From: Winogradskyella sp. UBA3174
GTDB taxonomy: Bacteria; Bacteroidota; Bacteroidia; Flavobacteriales; Flavobacteriaceae
NCBI RefSeq assembly: GCF_002364335.1
Contig: NZ_DEXW01000057.1
Span: forward strand, 1-64,000
Length of the DNA: 64,000 nt
Direction: 5' to 3'
In this document: positions 34,581 to 43,832 of the stretch, piece by piece
How positions within the stretch are numbered: the stretch's first letter is position 1
Layout of the letters: each line of letters opens with the position of its first letter
Notes under the pieces: generated by a model
Database searches by the model: none
What the model was told of the DNA's origin: nothing
Seen by the model: the letters and a program-made list of their open reading frames with translations, nothing else
Program-made: the position numbers and the translations under genes

Positions 34581-35606
34581 ATGATAAAGAACGATTTATT
34601 CCTTAAGGCATTAAAAGGTGAAACTGTAGAGCGTCCTCCAGTATGGATGATGCGTCAAGCAGGTAGATATTTACCTGAATTTATGGAAATCAAAGCCAAG
34701 TACGATTTCTTTACACGTTGCCAAACACCAGAATTAGCCAGTGAAATTACAGTACAGCCTATTCGACGTTACGGAATGGATGCGGCTATTTTGTTCTGTG
34801 ATATTTTAGTGATACCACAGGCCATGAATATTGAGGTACAGATGAAACCCAATTTTGGTCCTTATTTGCCAAATCCTGTGCGTACATCAAAAGATGTGGA
34901 TAATGTTATTGTACCAGATGTAAAAGAAGCGTTAAGCTATGTTTACGACGCTATAAAAATGACTAAAGAGAAACTAAACGATGAAATTCCGTTAATAGGT
35001 TTTGCTGGTTCTCCTTGGACGATTCTGTGCTATTGTGTACAAGGTCAGGGTTCTAAAAACTTTGATAAAGCTAAAGAATTTTGTTTTACAAACCCTATTG
35101 CAGCGCATCAATTATTACAAAAAATTACAGATACAACAATTGCTTATTTAAAAGAAAAAGTGAAAGCAGGAGTTAATGCTGTTCAGGTTTTCGATTCTTG
35201 GGGAGGTATGTTATCGCCTGTCGATTATCAAGAATTTTCTTGGCAGTATATTCAACAAATTATCGATGCTTTAAAAGATGAAACACCTGTTATCGCTTTC
35301 GGAAAAGGTTGTTGGTTCGCTTTGGGCGACATGGCAAAATCTGGTGCTTCTGCTTTAGGTATAGATTGGACTTGCTCTGCACGAAACGCACGTTATTTAA
35401 CAGGCGGAAATATTACATTACAAGGTAATTTTGACCCTACGCGTTTATTTTCACCACCTTCTGAAATTAAAAGGATGGTACACCAAATGATTAATGATTT
35501 TGGTAAAGACAAATACATCGTCAACTTAGGCCATGGTATACTTCCAAATATTCCATTAGATAATGCTAAGGCTTTTATTGATGCAGTAAAAGAATACAAA
35601 GCATAA
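34581..35606 (+). CDS. hemE: Uroporphyrinogen decarboxylase
   Basis: A 341-residue enzyme removing four carboxyls from uroporphyrinogen III to give coproporphyrinogen III. The N-terminal substrate-binding motif PPVWMMRQAGRYLPE and the catalytic Asp region (AAILFCDILVIPQAM) are intact, with GFAGSPWTILCY and the C-terminal GHGILPNIPLDN also present. Length is normal. Its start codon immediately follows the right inverted repeat of the S23 insertion. EI24 and GNAT genes separate it from hemF. Confidence 0.96.
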   Translation: MIKNDLFLKALKGETVERPPVWMMRQAGRYLPEFMEIKAKYDFFTRCQTPELASEITVQPIRRYGMDAAILFCDILVIPQAMNIEVQMKPNFGPYLPNPVRTSKDVDNVIVPDVKEALSYVYDAIKMTKEKLNDEIPLIGFAGSPWTILCYCVQGQGSKNFDKAKEFCFTNPIAAHQLLQKITDTTIAYLKEKVKAGVNAVQVFDSWGGMLSPVDYQEFSWQYIQQIIDALKDETPVIAFGKGCWFALGDMAKSGASALGIDWTCSARNARYLTGGNITLQGNFDPTRLFSPPSEIKRMVHQMINDFGKDKYIVNLGHGILPNIPLDNAKAFIDAVKEYKA

Positions 35607-35682
35607 CTGTTTTGTTGATCATAATTGTAACTTAAAACACGTTTAAGCGTCTTTTAGGTTATAACCAGCTAAAATCAATAGC

Positions 35683-36450
35683 ATGATAAACAACATATTA
35701 AAAGGCATACAAGCATACTCTGGCGCATTAGGTTTAATATCTAAACTTAAGTTATGGAAATACTTTGCTGTTCCTATAATAATAAGTGTTGTAACAGCTT
35801 TAATTATAGGTTTATCTGCTTATGGTTTGTCTGATAATATTGGACGTTTCATAGCTAATATATGGCCTTGGGATTTCGGAAAGGATACCTTTACTTTTAT
35901 TTCAACTTTTATTGGAGGTATTGTCGTTTTAGCCATTGGATTAATATTATATAAGCATATCATAATGGCATTATCAGCGCCATTTATGAGTCCTGTTTCA
36001 GAAAAGATTGAAACGTATTTAACAGGTGTAGAATCACACAGCCATAGAAATACATCTTTTAAAGAACAACTATGGAGAGGTATTAGAATAAACTTTAGAA
36101 ATTTAGCTAAGGAATTATTGATTACCATTCCTATTCTATTATTAAAGTTCATTCCTGTTATTAATATTTTTTCTACAGTTTTACTGTTTTTAGTTCAGGC
36201 CTATTATGCAGGTTCTGGTAATATGGATTATACTTTAGAACGTCATTTTAAATATAGAGAAAGTATTAATTTTGTTGGTAGACATAAAGGAATAGCTATA
36301 GGTAATGGCACTGTTTTCATGCTCTTTTTATTAATCCCTGTCATAGGAGTTATTCTTGTTTTACCAATGAGTGTAACTGCGTCTTCTCTAAATACAATAA
36401 AGCTTTTAGAATTAGAAAAGCAGGGTAATCAAAATAAAGTAATGGTGTAA
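35683..36450 (+). CDS. EI24/CysZ-like membrane protein
   Basis: A 255-residue inner-membrane protein with about four long hydrophobic segments (near 25-50, 70-95, 145-175 and 205-235) and the EI24-domain pattern GIQAYSGALGLISKLKLWKYFAVP at the start and LSAPFMSPVSEKIE in the middle. CysZ members import sulfate, but many EI24-domain proteins of Bacteroidota have no assigned substrate. Embedded between hemE and hemF; its stop overlaps the next start (TAATG). A role in heme production is not evident. Confidence 0.85.
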   Translation: MINNILKGIQAYSGALGLISKLKLWKYFAVPIIISVVTALIIGLSAYGLSDNIGRFIANIWPWDFGKDTFTFISTFIGGIVVLAIGLILYKHIIMALSAPFMSPVSEKIETYLTGVESHSHRNTSFKEQLWRGIRINFRNLAKELLITIPILLLKFIPVINIFSTVLLFLVQAYYAGSGNMDYTLERHFKYRESINFVGRHKGIAIGNGTVFMLFLLIPVIGVILVLPMSVTASSLNTIKLLELEKQGNQNKVMV

Positions 36451-36986
36451 TGGTAGCTCAATTTGATGCATATGAAATCAATCCTATTCATGAAGGAGAT
36501 GCATGGAAACTGTGCAACTTCATGGTCGCTAATGCAGACCGCTTAAAACACTACTTCCCAGGTACGCTCGCTCAGAATCTAAATCCGACCTTATCGCAAT
36601 TATTTGTTGAAGAAAAGCTAAAACAGTTTGAAAATAAAGCGGAGTTTTTATTCACTTTAAAACATTCCGAAACCAGAGCACTTGCAGGTGTTATTTATAT
36701 AAAAGAGCTAGACTGGGCTATAAAGCAAGGTGAGTTTGCCTATTGTATTGGCTATACCTTTGAAGGGCAAAAGCTCACTACAAAAGCAATAGATAAATTG
36801 TCTAAATATGCTTTTAATACTCTTGGTTTAAAAGCACTTCAAATCATAGCACATAAAGACAATTTACCAAGCATTAAGGTGGCAATTAATAATAACTTTA
36901 AATGGCAACGCACCTTAGAAAATGAATTTACTCCAACCGGTGAAAAGCCATTAGATATGGAGTTATATGAATTATATAAAAACTAA
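36450..36986 (+). CDS. GNAT-family N-acetyltransferase (RimJ/RimL-like)
   Basis: A 178-residue acetyltransferase. It shows the RimJ/RimL pattern: an N-terminal INPIHEGDAWKLCNFMV, a central FEGQKLTTKAIDKLSKYAF acetyl-CoA-binding region (the usual GxGxA is relaxed to EGQKLTT), and the C-terminal KALQIIAHKDNLPSIKVAINNNFKWQ. The substrate is unknown. It overlaps the EI24 gene by one base and precedes hemF by 3 bases, so all are probably cotranscribed. Confidence 0.87.
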   Translation: MVAQFDAYEINPIHEGDAWKLCNFMVANADRLKHYFPGTLAQNLNPTLSQLFVEEKLKQFENKAEFLFTLKHSETRALAGVIYIKELDWAIKQGEFAYCIGYTFEGQKLTTKAIDKLSKYAFNTLGLKALQIIAHKDNLPSIKVAINNNFKWQRTLENEFTPTGEKPLDMELYELYKN

Positions 36987-36989
36987 ACC

Positions 36990-37892
36990 TTGAAAAATAA
37001 ATTCTTCAAATACATACACGAGTTACAAGATATTATTACGTCTAAACTAGAAGCGATTGATGGTGAGGCAAAATTTAAAGAAGATAATTGGAAACGCCCT
37101 GAAGGTGGTGGTGGACGTACACGAGTCATAGAAAACGGTGCTGTTTTTGAAAAAGGTGGAGTTAATATATCTGGTGTACATGGAAAATTACCAGACAGTA
37201 TGCAAAAATACTTCGGTGTTGAAGATGCTGATTTCTTTGCATGTGGATTAAGTTTAGTGCTACATCCAAAAAATCCGATGGTGCCAACAGTGCATGCTAA
37301 TTGGCGCTATTTTGAAATGTATGATAAGGATGGAAACATCATAGATCAATGGTTTGGTGGAGGACAAGATTTAACGCCATATTATTTATTTGACGAAGAT
37401 GCCAAACATTTTCACCAAACTTGTAAAACGGCGTGTGATAAGCATAACCCGGAATTTTATGGGACATATAAGGCACGTTGCGACGAATACTTTCACAATA
37501 CACACAGAAATGAAGGGCGTGGCTTAGGCGGTTTATTCTTTGATTATTGCAAGAAAACAGATGAGATGAGTATGCAAAAATGGTATGGCTTTGTTACTGA
37601 AGTTGGTGATAGTTTTTTGGAAGCTTATGTTCCAATAGTTGAAAAACGAAAAGATTTAACTTATACTCAAGAACAAAGTAATTGGCAGGAAATTCGACGT
37701 GGACGTTATGTGGAATTCAACCTCGTACATGATAAAGGTACATTATTCGGGCTGAAGACCAATGGACGCATAGAGAGTATTCTCATGAGTTTGCCACCAC
37801 ATGTGCAATGGGTTTACGACCATCATCCTGAAGTAGGAAGTGAGGAAGAACGCCTAATTAAAGTATTACAAAACCCAATAGATTGGGTATAA
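36990..37892 (+). CDS. hemF: Oxygen-dependent coproporphyrinogen-III oxidase
   Basis: A 300-residue enzyme converting coproporphyrinogen III to protoporphyrinogen IX with O2. Motifs WKRPEGGGGRTRVIENGAVF, FGGGQDLTPYYLF and RGRYVEFNLVHDKGTLFGL are diagnostic. The frame starts with TTG (MKNKFFKYIHEL), 3 bases after the GNAT stop; there is no better in-frame start nearby. The aerobic form fits a marine aerobe; no HemN was seen in the window. Confidence 0.95.
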   Translation: MKNKFFKYIHELQDIITSKLEAIDGEAKFKEDNWKRPEGGGGRTRVIENGAVFEKGGVNISGVHGKLPDSMQKYFGVEDADFFACGLSLVLHPKNPMVPTVHANWRYFEMYDKDGNIIDQWFGGGQDLTPYYLFDEDAKHFHQTCKTACDKHNPEFYGTYKARCDEYFHNTHRNEGRGLGGLFFDYCKKTDEMSMQKWYGFVTEVGDSFLEAYVPIVEKRKDLTYTQEQSNWQEIRRGRYVEFNLVHDKGTLFGLKTNGRIESILMSLPPHVQWVYDHHPEVGSEEERLIKVLQNPIDWV

Positions 37893-37907
37893 TATAGAAC
37901 AGAACTG

Positions 37908-37939
37908 AGACCTATCAGGTTTTAAACACCTAGCAGTCT
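37908..37939. repeat. Degenerate copy of an AGACCT...AGGTCT-type palindrome
   Basis: AGACCTATCAGGT (37908-37920) is an imperfect reverse complement of ACCTAGCAGTCT (37928-37939) around TTTAAAC. I know similar palindromes (GACCTGTCAGGTTTT-type) as dispersed repeats in Bacteroidota; this copy is decayed. It lies between hemF and hemB and may act as a weak mRNA hairpin. Confidence 0.4.
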
Positions 37940-37954
37940 AAAAAAAATATAACT

Positions 37955-38944
37955 ATGTTTCCAATACGAAGAAATAGAAGACTTAGAACAAACGAAGCTA
38001 TAAGAAGTTTAGTTAGAGAAACCATCATATCTCCAAACGACTTTTTAGTACCCCTTTTTATTGTTGAAGGTAAAGGCATTAAAGAAGAAATCGCATCCAT
38101 GCCTAATTACTACAGGTTTAGTTTAGATTTATTAAAAGCTGAAGTAAAAACACTCTGGAGCTTAGGTTTAAAATCTGTTTTACTCTTTGTAAAAGTAGAT
38201 GATATCTTAAAGGACAATAAAGGCACAGAAGCTTTAAATCCTAATGGTTTAATGCAACGTGCTATTAAAACGGTTAAAGACATTTGTCCAGACATGTTAG
38301 TAATGACAGATGTGGCTTTAGATCCATTTTCAGCTTATGGTCACGACGGTATTGTTGAAGGAGGAAAAATAATAAATGATGCGACAGTAGAAGTTTTAGC
38401 ACAAATGAGTATTTCTCATGCAGAAGCTGGAGCCAACTTTGTAGCACCTAGTGATATGATGGATGGTCGCATTTTAGGGATTAGAGAAGCCTTAGACCAA
38501 TCTAATTTTATTGATACTGGGATAATGAGTTATTCTGCTAAATATGCTTCTGCTTTTTATGGCCCTTTTAGAGACGCTTTAGATTCTGCTCCTGTTGATA
38601 TGGTTGATGTGCCAAAAGACAAAAAGACCTATCAAATGGATTTTGCAAATAGAGCCGAAGCTATTAGAGAAACTGAAATGGATATTAACGAAGGTGCAGA
38701 TATTGTAATGGTAAAGCCTGGTTTGTGCTATTTAGATATTGTAAGAGATATTAGGAACACGTTTGACGTTCCAATTGCAGTATATCAAGTTTCTGGAGAA
38801 TATGCCATGCTAAAAGCTGCAGCTGAAAAAGGCTGGTTAGACCATGATGCCGTAATGATGGAACAAGTTACAGCTATTAAGCGCGCTGGTGCTGATATAA
38901 TTGCGAGCTACTTTGCCAAAGATGTTGTGAAATTGATTTCTTAG
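37955..38944 (+). CDS. hemB: Porphobilinogen synthase (delta-aminolevulinate dehydratase), Asp-type
   Basis: A 329-residue enzyme joining two ALA molecules into porphobilinogen. The two active-site lysines are Lys196 (SYSAKYASAFYG) and Lys254 (MVKPGLCYLD). At the catalytic-metal site, where zinc enzymes have three Cys (DVCLCPYTSHGHCG), this one reads DVALDPFSAYGHDG: Ala121, Asp123 and Asp131. It therefore belongs to the non-zinc class, likely Mg2+/monovalent-cation dependent. It is the last gene of the heme block; the MG2-domain gene converges on it 7 bp downstream. Confidence 0.95.
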   Translation: MFPIRRNRRLRTNEAIRSLVRETIISPNDFLVPLFIVEGKGIKEEIASMPNYYRFSLDLLKAEVKTLWSLGLKSVLLFVKVDDILKDNKGTEALNPNGLMQRAIKTVKDICPDMLVMTDVALDPFSAYGHDGIVEGGKIINDATVEVLAQMSISHAEAGANFVAPSDMMDGRILGIREALDQSNFIDTGIMSYSAKYASAFYGPFRDALDSAPVDMVDVPKDKKTYQMDFANRAEAIRETEMDINEGADIVMVKPGLCYLDIVRDIRNTFDVPIAVYQVSGEYAMLKAAAEKGWLDHDAVMMEQVTAIKRAGADIIASYFAKDVVKLIS

Positions 38945-38951
38945 ACAATCT

Positions 38952-41717
38952 TTACTGCTCTGCTTTCTGTATTTTATAATTTTTTTCAATGTAGCCTATT
39001 TTTCCATCTTTAGAAATAGCTTCTACTATGACCGAGACCTCTCCAATATGGTCATCATTATAGAATTCTAAAACATAATCTCCTTTAGCATTCAACTCAA
39101 TATTTGGTGACCAATGGATAACGCTTCTGTTATCTGGTAAAGTCCAATCTTGGTTAGTTAATGTATCATAGGAGGGTGCATAGAATGCAATAGATTCTGT
39201 AAAACCATTTATTTCATCTGTGCGGACTCCTTTGGCTTTAGTAATACCAAACAACCCATTACCAGATTTTGTATAAATGTTGAGATAACTTACTGTGGAT
39301 ATTCCAAAGTTTACATTACTAGTTCCAAATATTTGAAATGCATAACGATAAACATCCTTTGCCTTAATTATAATATCCATACTTTCTACCTCCTCAACAG
39401 GGATATCTTGAATGAATTTGTAATTTTCATAATAGACAGGTATATTATCAACCAAGACTAAAGTAATATCTGACTTTACTATTTTGGCATAATAATATGG
39501 AGGAATTCTAGGTACTTGGATAATTCTTACTAAATCAGGATATTTTACTTTCAAAACACTGTAGATGCCAAAATTCCAGTCTGGTGCTTTTTCTACGAGT
39601 TCTTTACCATCAATAACTATTTGTGGTTCTCCATGTAATTCAATAGATTTCTCTCTTGCAGGTGTTAATTCATAATTTCTAAGTTCTACTTCGTCTAATG
39701 CAATGGTGTTATATAATACTTCATAATCTTGTTGCCGCTTGTTGACTAGTGCTGTCTTTTCTATGAATGTGGATACTATTTGTTCTGGTAAGACCAGATT
39801 TTCTTCTTCATTTCGCTTTACCTCTGGCACCCACTTTTTATCCATGTTAATGCCAAAGTTTATTGGTGTTCCATTTTTGTCAACGACTTGCATAAATACG
39901 TCTGCTTTTGGCTTGTAAAGATCTCCTATCTCAAAACGGTATTTGCCACTAGAATCTATTTCTTGATTATAGATGTCCGCTGGCTCATCATAAATAATCA
40001 TATTAAGATCTAAAGGTTTCTTTGGCCGCTTTAATGGATTAAAATACTCACCTATCGTACCAGATACTGTTAGATTTTTCTCAGGTTGATAGCGATATAT
40101 GGTACTTGCTTTGGTCTTTTGGTATTTGTAAGCTCTCCAGCCTTGGGTGAGCATTAAGGCTTCGAGGTCTAATGCGCTATCTAAATTAGCTGCATCAAAA
40201 TAAGAGCTTGGGTGTTCTATAAAGCCTTTCAATTCTGAATTAAGTAATAAATGTGCTAATATGTTTGGCTTAAATTGTTTGGACATTTCTTGCTTTTCTT
40301 TCTCTAAAACCAATACTGAAATGCTAGTAAAGTTTGAAAGTTGAAGGCTATCTAGCTTAATCGCTAAACTTGTCTTTTCGCGTTGTGTGTAAAATTCTTG
40401 GTTTGTTGTGAGCTTAACATCTAATCTTTTATCTAATCTGTTGTTAAATAATAGACGTTCACTAATAATCTGGTTTTGTTGATTAAACACGCTTAGTTTA
40501 ACAATACCATCAGGAAGCGAAGCTTTTGGTATCGAAGCTACAGCTTGTTTCTCAGTTAACTTAAGGTTAAAATCGTGATACAGCACTCCTCTAGATGCTG
40601 TTGTTATACGAATATTACTTGTGTTATTTGCGCTACTCGTTATCTCTAATCTTATCTCGTCTTTTATAGTTACTAAACTGAGTACATTGCCACTAACCTT
40701 AGCCTTGGGCAAACTATAGGTGTAAGCGACATCTGATTTGTATATCTCTGCATAGTAATTCTTGCCTGCTTTTGGTACTATCTTAAAGGTACACATGCCT
40801 AGTTCATTACTGCTAAACGTGGTAATAATCGTGCCTTCATTGTTTTTTATGTTACCAGATATTTTGTACCCTAAGCCTTTGTAGTCCATAGACTTTAAAC
40901 CAACGGTGCTTAATAGTCCATTAACCAAGTGACCTCCTTCTGGGAAAAACTGAACGTCTAAAAAATCTTCGTCTATAACAACGGTCTTGCTGTAAACATC
41001 TTCAAAATCTATATTAAATAGTTTTTTTGAGGGTTCGATCTTAAACTCTAGTTTTGCTTGTTTGGCATTATCCGGTAATTTATAGTTGAGCTTATAGATG
41101 TTGTTTTCGTTCTTTCTAAGCTCTATCGAATCTATTTCAAAACCTGTTTTTATATATAATTTAAGCTTGCCTCTGTATCTTGGGTCAACTACTCGTGGAT
41201 CTATATCTGCGGTGAGAACTTTATCTTCTGAGCTGGTAACCGCAACATTTATTATTGGATTCTTTGGTAAAACTTCTGTTTTAAGATTAAAAACATCTAT
41301 GGTATGATTGAATATAAAATCTTCTGCAAAATTTCTATTCCAATGTGTGTAAGCTCTGATAACATATTTGCCTGTTTTAAAACTTTCTTGAAGATCAAAA
41401 GAACCGTTTGTTATCCCTTGATTGAGTTTTAAGATTTTCTTTTCTATAACAGTCGCGTTAAAATCTATAAGCTCTACATGAATAATACCGCTCATATCTG
41501 ATAAACTGTTGTCAAAAGATTTTGAAACTACGGCTTTAAACCAAACGGTTTCGCCTGTCTGATATATGGTATTATCTATCTGTAAATAGATTTTCTCGGC
41601 TAAACTGCTGTTGGTTAATGAAGGTTTGGTGATATTATTTACAATCTGAGCATTTATAGCTAGTGTGAAAAAAATAAGTAAAAACAAAACCGTTAAGGAA
41701 TTAGTGTTTAGTTGCAT
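38952..41717 (-). CDS. MG2-domain protein with C-terminal plug-like domain
   Basis: A 921-residue exported protein with a signal peptide at about 1-23 (LAINAQ). An N-terminal macroglobulin-like MG2 domain follows (EKIYLQIDNTIYQTGETVWFKAVV ... GKYVIRAYTHWNRNF), then several beta-sandwich domains. Residues about 690-800 resemble a TonB plug without a barrel (IVIDGKELVEKAPDW, VLVDNIPVYYE, IPVEEVESMDIIIKAKD). Such proteins are known only from Bacteroidota and have no agreed role; a periplasmic or outer-membrane partner of a TonB system is my inference. A GLPGLI gene lies upstream on the same strand, echoing the GLPGLI-receptor pair at 26537-30106. Confidence 0.75.
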   Translation of the reverse strand: MQLNTNSLTVLFLLIFFTLAINAQIVNNITKPSLTNSSLAEKIYLQIDNTIYQTGETVWFKAVVSKSFDNSLSDMSGIIHVELIDFNATVIEKKILKLNQGITNGSFDLQESFKTGKYVIRAYTHWNRNFAEDFIFNHTIDVFNLKTEVLPKNPIINVAVTSSEDKVLTADIDPRVVDPRYRGKLKLYIKTGFEIDSIELRKNENNIYKLNYKLPDNAKQAKLEFKIEPSKKLFNIDFEDVYSKTVVIDEDFLDVQFFPEGGHLVNGLLSTVGLKSMDYKGLGYKISGNIKNNEGTIITTFSSNELGMCTFKIVPKAGKNYYAEIYKSDVAYTYSLPKAKVSGNVLSLVTIKDEIRLEITSSANNTSNIRITTASRGVLYHDFNLKLTEKQAVASIPKASLPDGIVKLSVFNQQNQIISERLLFNNRLDKRLDVKLTTNQEFYTQREKTSLAIKLDSLQLSNFTSISVLVLEKEKQEMSKQFKPNILAHLLLNSELKGFIEHPSSYFDAANLDSALDLEALMLTQGWRAYKYQKTKASTIYRYQPEKNLTVSGTIGEYFNPLKRPKKPLDLNMIIYDEPADIYNQEIDSSGKYRFEIGDLYKPKADVFMQVVDKNGTPINFGINMDKKWVPEVKRNEEENLVLPEQIVSTFIEKTALVNKRQQDYEVLYNTIALDEVELRNYELTPAREKSIELHGEPQIVIDGKELVEKAPDWNFGIYSVLKVKYPDLVRIIQVPRIPPYYYAKIVKSDITLVLVDNIPVYYENYKFIQDIPVEEVESMDIIIKAKDVYRYAFQIFGTSNVNFGISTVSYLNIYTKSGNGLFGITKAKGVRTDEINGFTESIAFYAPSYDTLTNQDWTLPDNRSVIHWSPNIELNAKGDYVLEFYNDDHIGEVSVIVEAISKDGKIGYIEKNYKIQKAEQ

Positions 41718-41860
41718 AGCTTAAGATTTTTAACAAATATAATTTACAGAAATTTATTTATAAAAATGTTAATATTCCTACAAAAGAACATCGGAGGACA
41801 AACAAAATAAATTTGCTTTAGTGGAGGTTACTATAAATTTTAGAGCGTTATAAAAGACGG

Positions 41861-42589
41861 TTAATTATCAGAAAAAATATTACCACTAAAATTCACAAAC
41901 TCTTTTTGAGTCATTAAATCTCCTTCAAGAGGTTCTACAATAACATCTGCTTCTTTATTATTAAAATCAATTTTAACAATTTTCCATGTATATATTACAT
42001 CTTCGATTTCCATAATTAAACCTGGCAAGCCATTAAAACCTTTTGGACCATGTTTTACAGTAATTTTTGGTGTGAACCATGCTCTTAGTTTCTTGTTTTT
42101 AAGTTTATCTTTTGTCGCCAAATAACATGTATAACCATCTATTTCTTTTGTTTCATCAGTAATTGTCCATTCTACGGGTTTACTTATTATTCTTACCGTC
42201 GGACCCATTATAGCGTTTTGGGTAATCGCAAAATCTCTACTCAAATCTGTATAATAGATTGAATTTCCGCCAGCCATAAACCAAGTTAAATTTATACCAC
42301 TAGATTCTATGGTAAGATTATCGTTAGAGTTATTCCATTCGGGAATGTCATTTTTAGGTTCGACATTATAAATAGATATACTGTCATTAAATACCAAATA
42401 GCCTTCCACAGGCAGAGACTCATGCATCATCTCTAAAACTTCATTTTTAGCATCAGTGTTTTCTGGGTTAGCATAAGGCTGATCTAAACTGTCTTTTTTG
42501 GTAGATATCTTATAGGTTACTTTACCTTTAATTTGAGCAGATAAAACAGAAGTTCCGATTAAAACGAGAATTAAAAGTAAATTTTTCAT
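41861..42589 (-). CDS. GLPGLI-family exported protein
   Basis: A 242-residue protein with a signal peptide at about 1-18 (ending SVLSAQ). The canonical motif GLPGLI is at 187-192 within GPKGFNGLPGLIMEIED, preceded by the conserved AWFTPKI. The ATG with complement 42587-42589 is used rather than a TTG two codons earlier. It is 143 bp upstream of the MG2/plug protein gene and probably cotranscribed with it. The family has no established biochemical function. Confidence 0.9.
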   Translation of the reverse strand: MKNLLLILVLIGTSVLSAQIKGKVTYKISTKKDSLDQPYANPENTDAKNEVLEMMHESLPVEGYLVFNDSISIYNVEPKNDIPEWNNSNDNLTIESSGINLTWFMAGGNSIYYTDLSRDFAITQNAIMGPTVRIISKPVEWTITDETKEIDGYTCYLATKDKLKNKKLRAWFTPKITVKHGPKGFNGLPGLIMEIEDVIYTWKIVKIDFNNKEADVIVEPLEGDLMTQKEFVNFSGNIFSDN

Positions 42590-42670
42590 TATCAAATTTA
42601 AAAAAATTAATTCAAAGATTATTTAAAGTTTTCTAGACAAAGTACTTAAGTTATTTAAGTATTCATTTTG

Positions 42671-42678
42671 TAACTTTG
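42671..42678 (+). promoter_or_regulatory. -7 box (TAACTTTG) before the CNNM gene
   Basis: TAACTTTG fits TAnnTTTG and is 24 bp before the ATG at 42703. A -33 TTTG at the usual distance is not obvious. Confidence 0.45.
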
Positions 42679-42702
42679 TGTTAACTAAACTTCAATAAAT
42701 TA

Positions 42703-43827
42703 ATGGGCTTACTCATTTTTTACGCTGTCATATCTATTTTCTTTTCATTTTTATGTTCTATTTTAGAAGCTGTACTTCTTAGTTTAACTCCTACGTTTAT
42801 TAATCTCAAAAAGAAAGAAGGTAAAACTTACGCTATTGAATTAGAAGAATTAAAGAAGGATGTAGATCGTCCTTTAATTGCTATTCTTACGCTAAATACT
42901 ATTGCACACACGGTTGGTGCTATTTTAGTAGGTGTACAAGCTAAAGTGGCATACACAGAACTTTATGGTACTACTAAACGTAGTATTTTGGGTTTAGAAT
43001 TCACAGAAGATATTATGGTAGGTGTGGTTTCTACACTTATGACTATTCTAATTTTAGTTGCTTCTGAAATTATCCCAAAAACTATTGGCGCAACCTATTG
43101 GAGACAACTTGCCAACTTTACCTCTAAAGCATTAAAAGTTTTAATTTTTCCCTTAAAGTGGACAGGCATTTTGTGGCTACTACAACTCACAACAAAATTA
43201 ATTGGTGGTAAAGGTCATGGCAGTATTTTAAGTAGAGAAGGTTTTGTAGCGATGACGGAAATGGCACACGAAGAGGGTGTTTTTGAAGCTAATGAAAGTA
43301 AGATTATAAAAAATCTATTAACCTTCAAAGAAGTGTTTTCTAAGGATATTATGACACCAAGAACCGTAATGAAAGCCGTAGATGAAAATACAACAGTCGA
43401 AGATTTTTTTAAAAAGAATTTGAACCTTCGTTTTTCTAGAATCCCTATTTATTCTAACGATGCAGACGATATTAAAGGCTTGGTATTAAAAGACGAGGTC
43501 TTTAAAGAAATGGCCTTAGATAATGGTTCTAAAAAACTATCAGAACTAAAACGTAATATTATCGTTGTAGAGCGAAATTTACCTATTCCTAAATTATTTG
43601 AACAGCTGGTCGAAAGTCGAAATCACATGGCTTTGGTCGTTGACGAATATGGTTCCGTAAGTGGTTTGGTAACCATGGAAGATGTTATTGAAACTTTATT
43701 AGGTCTTGAAATTATGGACGAAAGTGATAATGTCTCTGACTTACAACATCTGGCAAGAAAAAGCTGGGAAGTAAGAGCGAAAAAGCTTGGGATTTTTAGT
43801 GATAAACCCTCAGAAGAAAACGAATAG
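42703..43827 (+). CDS. CNNM/CorC-family membrane protein with CBS pair
   Basis: A 374-residue protein. Residues 1 to about 180 form a CNNM (DUF21) domain with four membrane segments (ISIFFSFLCSILEAVLLSLTP; ILILVASEIIPKTIGATYW). A paired CBS domain follows (IMTPRTVMKAVDENTTVEDF and VVERNLPIPKLFEQLVESRNHMALVVDEYGSVSGLVTMEDVIETLLG). The C-terminal CorC transporter-associated domain of longer HlyC/CorC proteins is absent. Relatives export Mg2+ or Co2+. It heads a same-strand run of five closely spaced genes to 46700. Confidence 0.9.
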   Translation: MGLLIFYAVISIFFSFLCSILEAVLLSLTPTFINLKKKEGKTYAIELEELKKDVDRPLIAILTLNTIAHTVGAILVGVQAKVAYTELYGTTKRSILGLEFTEDIMVGVVSTLMTILILVASEIIPKTIGATYWRQLANFTSKALKVLIFPLKWTGILWLLQLTTKLIGGKGHGSILSREGFVAMTEMAHEEGVFEANESKIIKNLLTFKEVFSKDIMTPRTVMKAVDENTTVEDFFKKNLNLRFSRIPIYSNDADDIKGLVLKDEVFKEMALDNGSKKLSELKRNIIVVERNLPIPKLFEQLVESRNHMALVVDEYGSVSGLVTMEDVIETLLGLEIMDESDNVSDLQHLARKSWEVRAKKLGIFSDKPSEENE

Positions 43828-43832
43828 TCGTA

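Noticed and set aside
37873..37888. Perfect inverted repeat ACCCAAT-AG-ATTGGGT at the hemF end as a terminator
   Set aside because: It lies within the last codons of hemF, the 2-base loop is too tight and no T-run follows.
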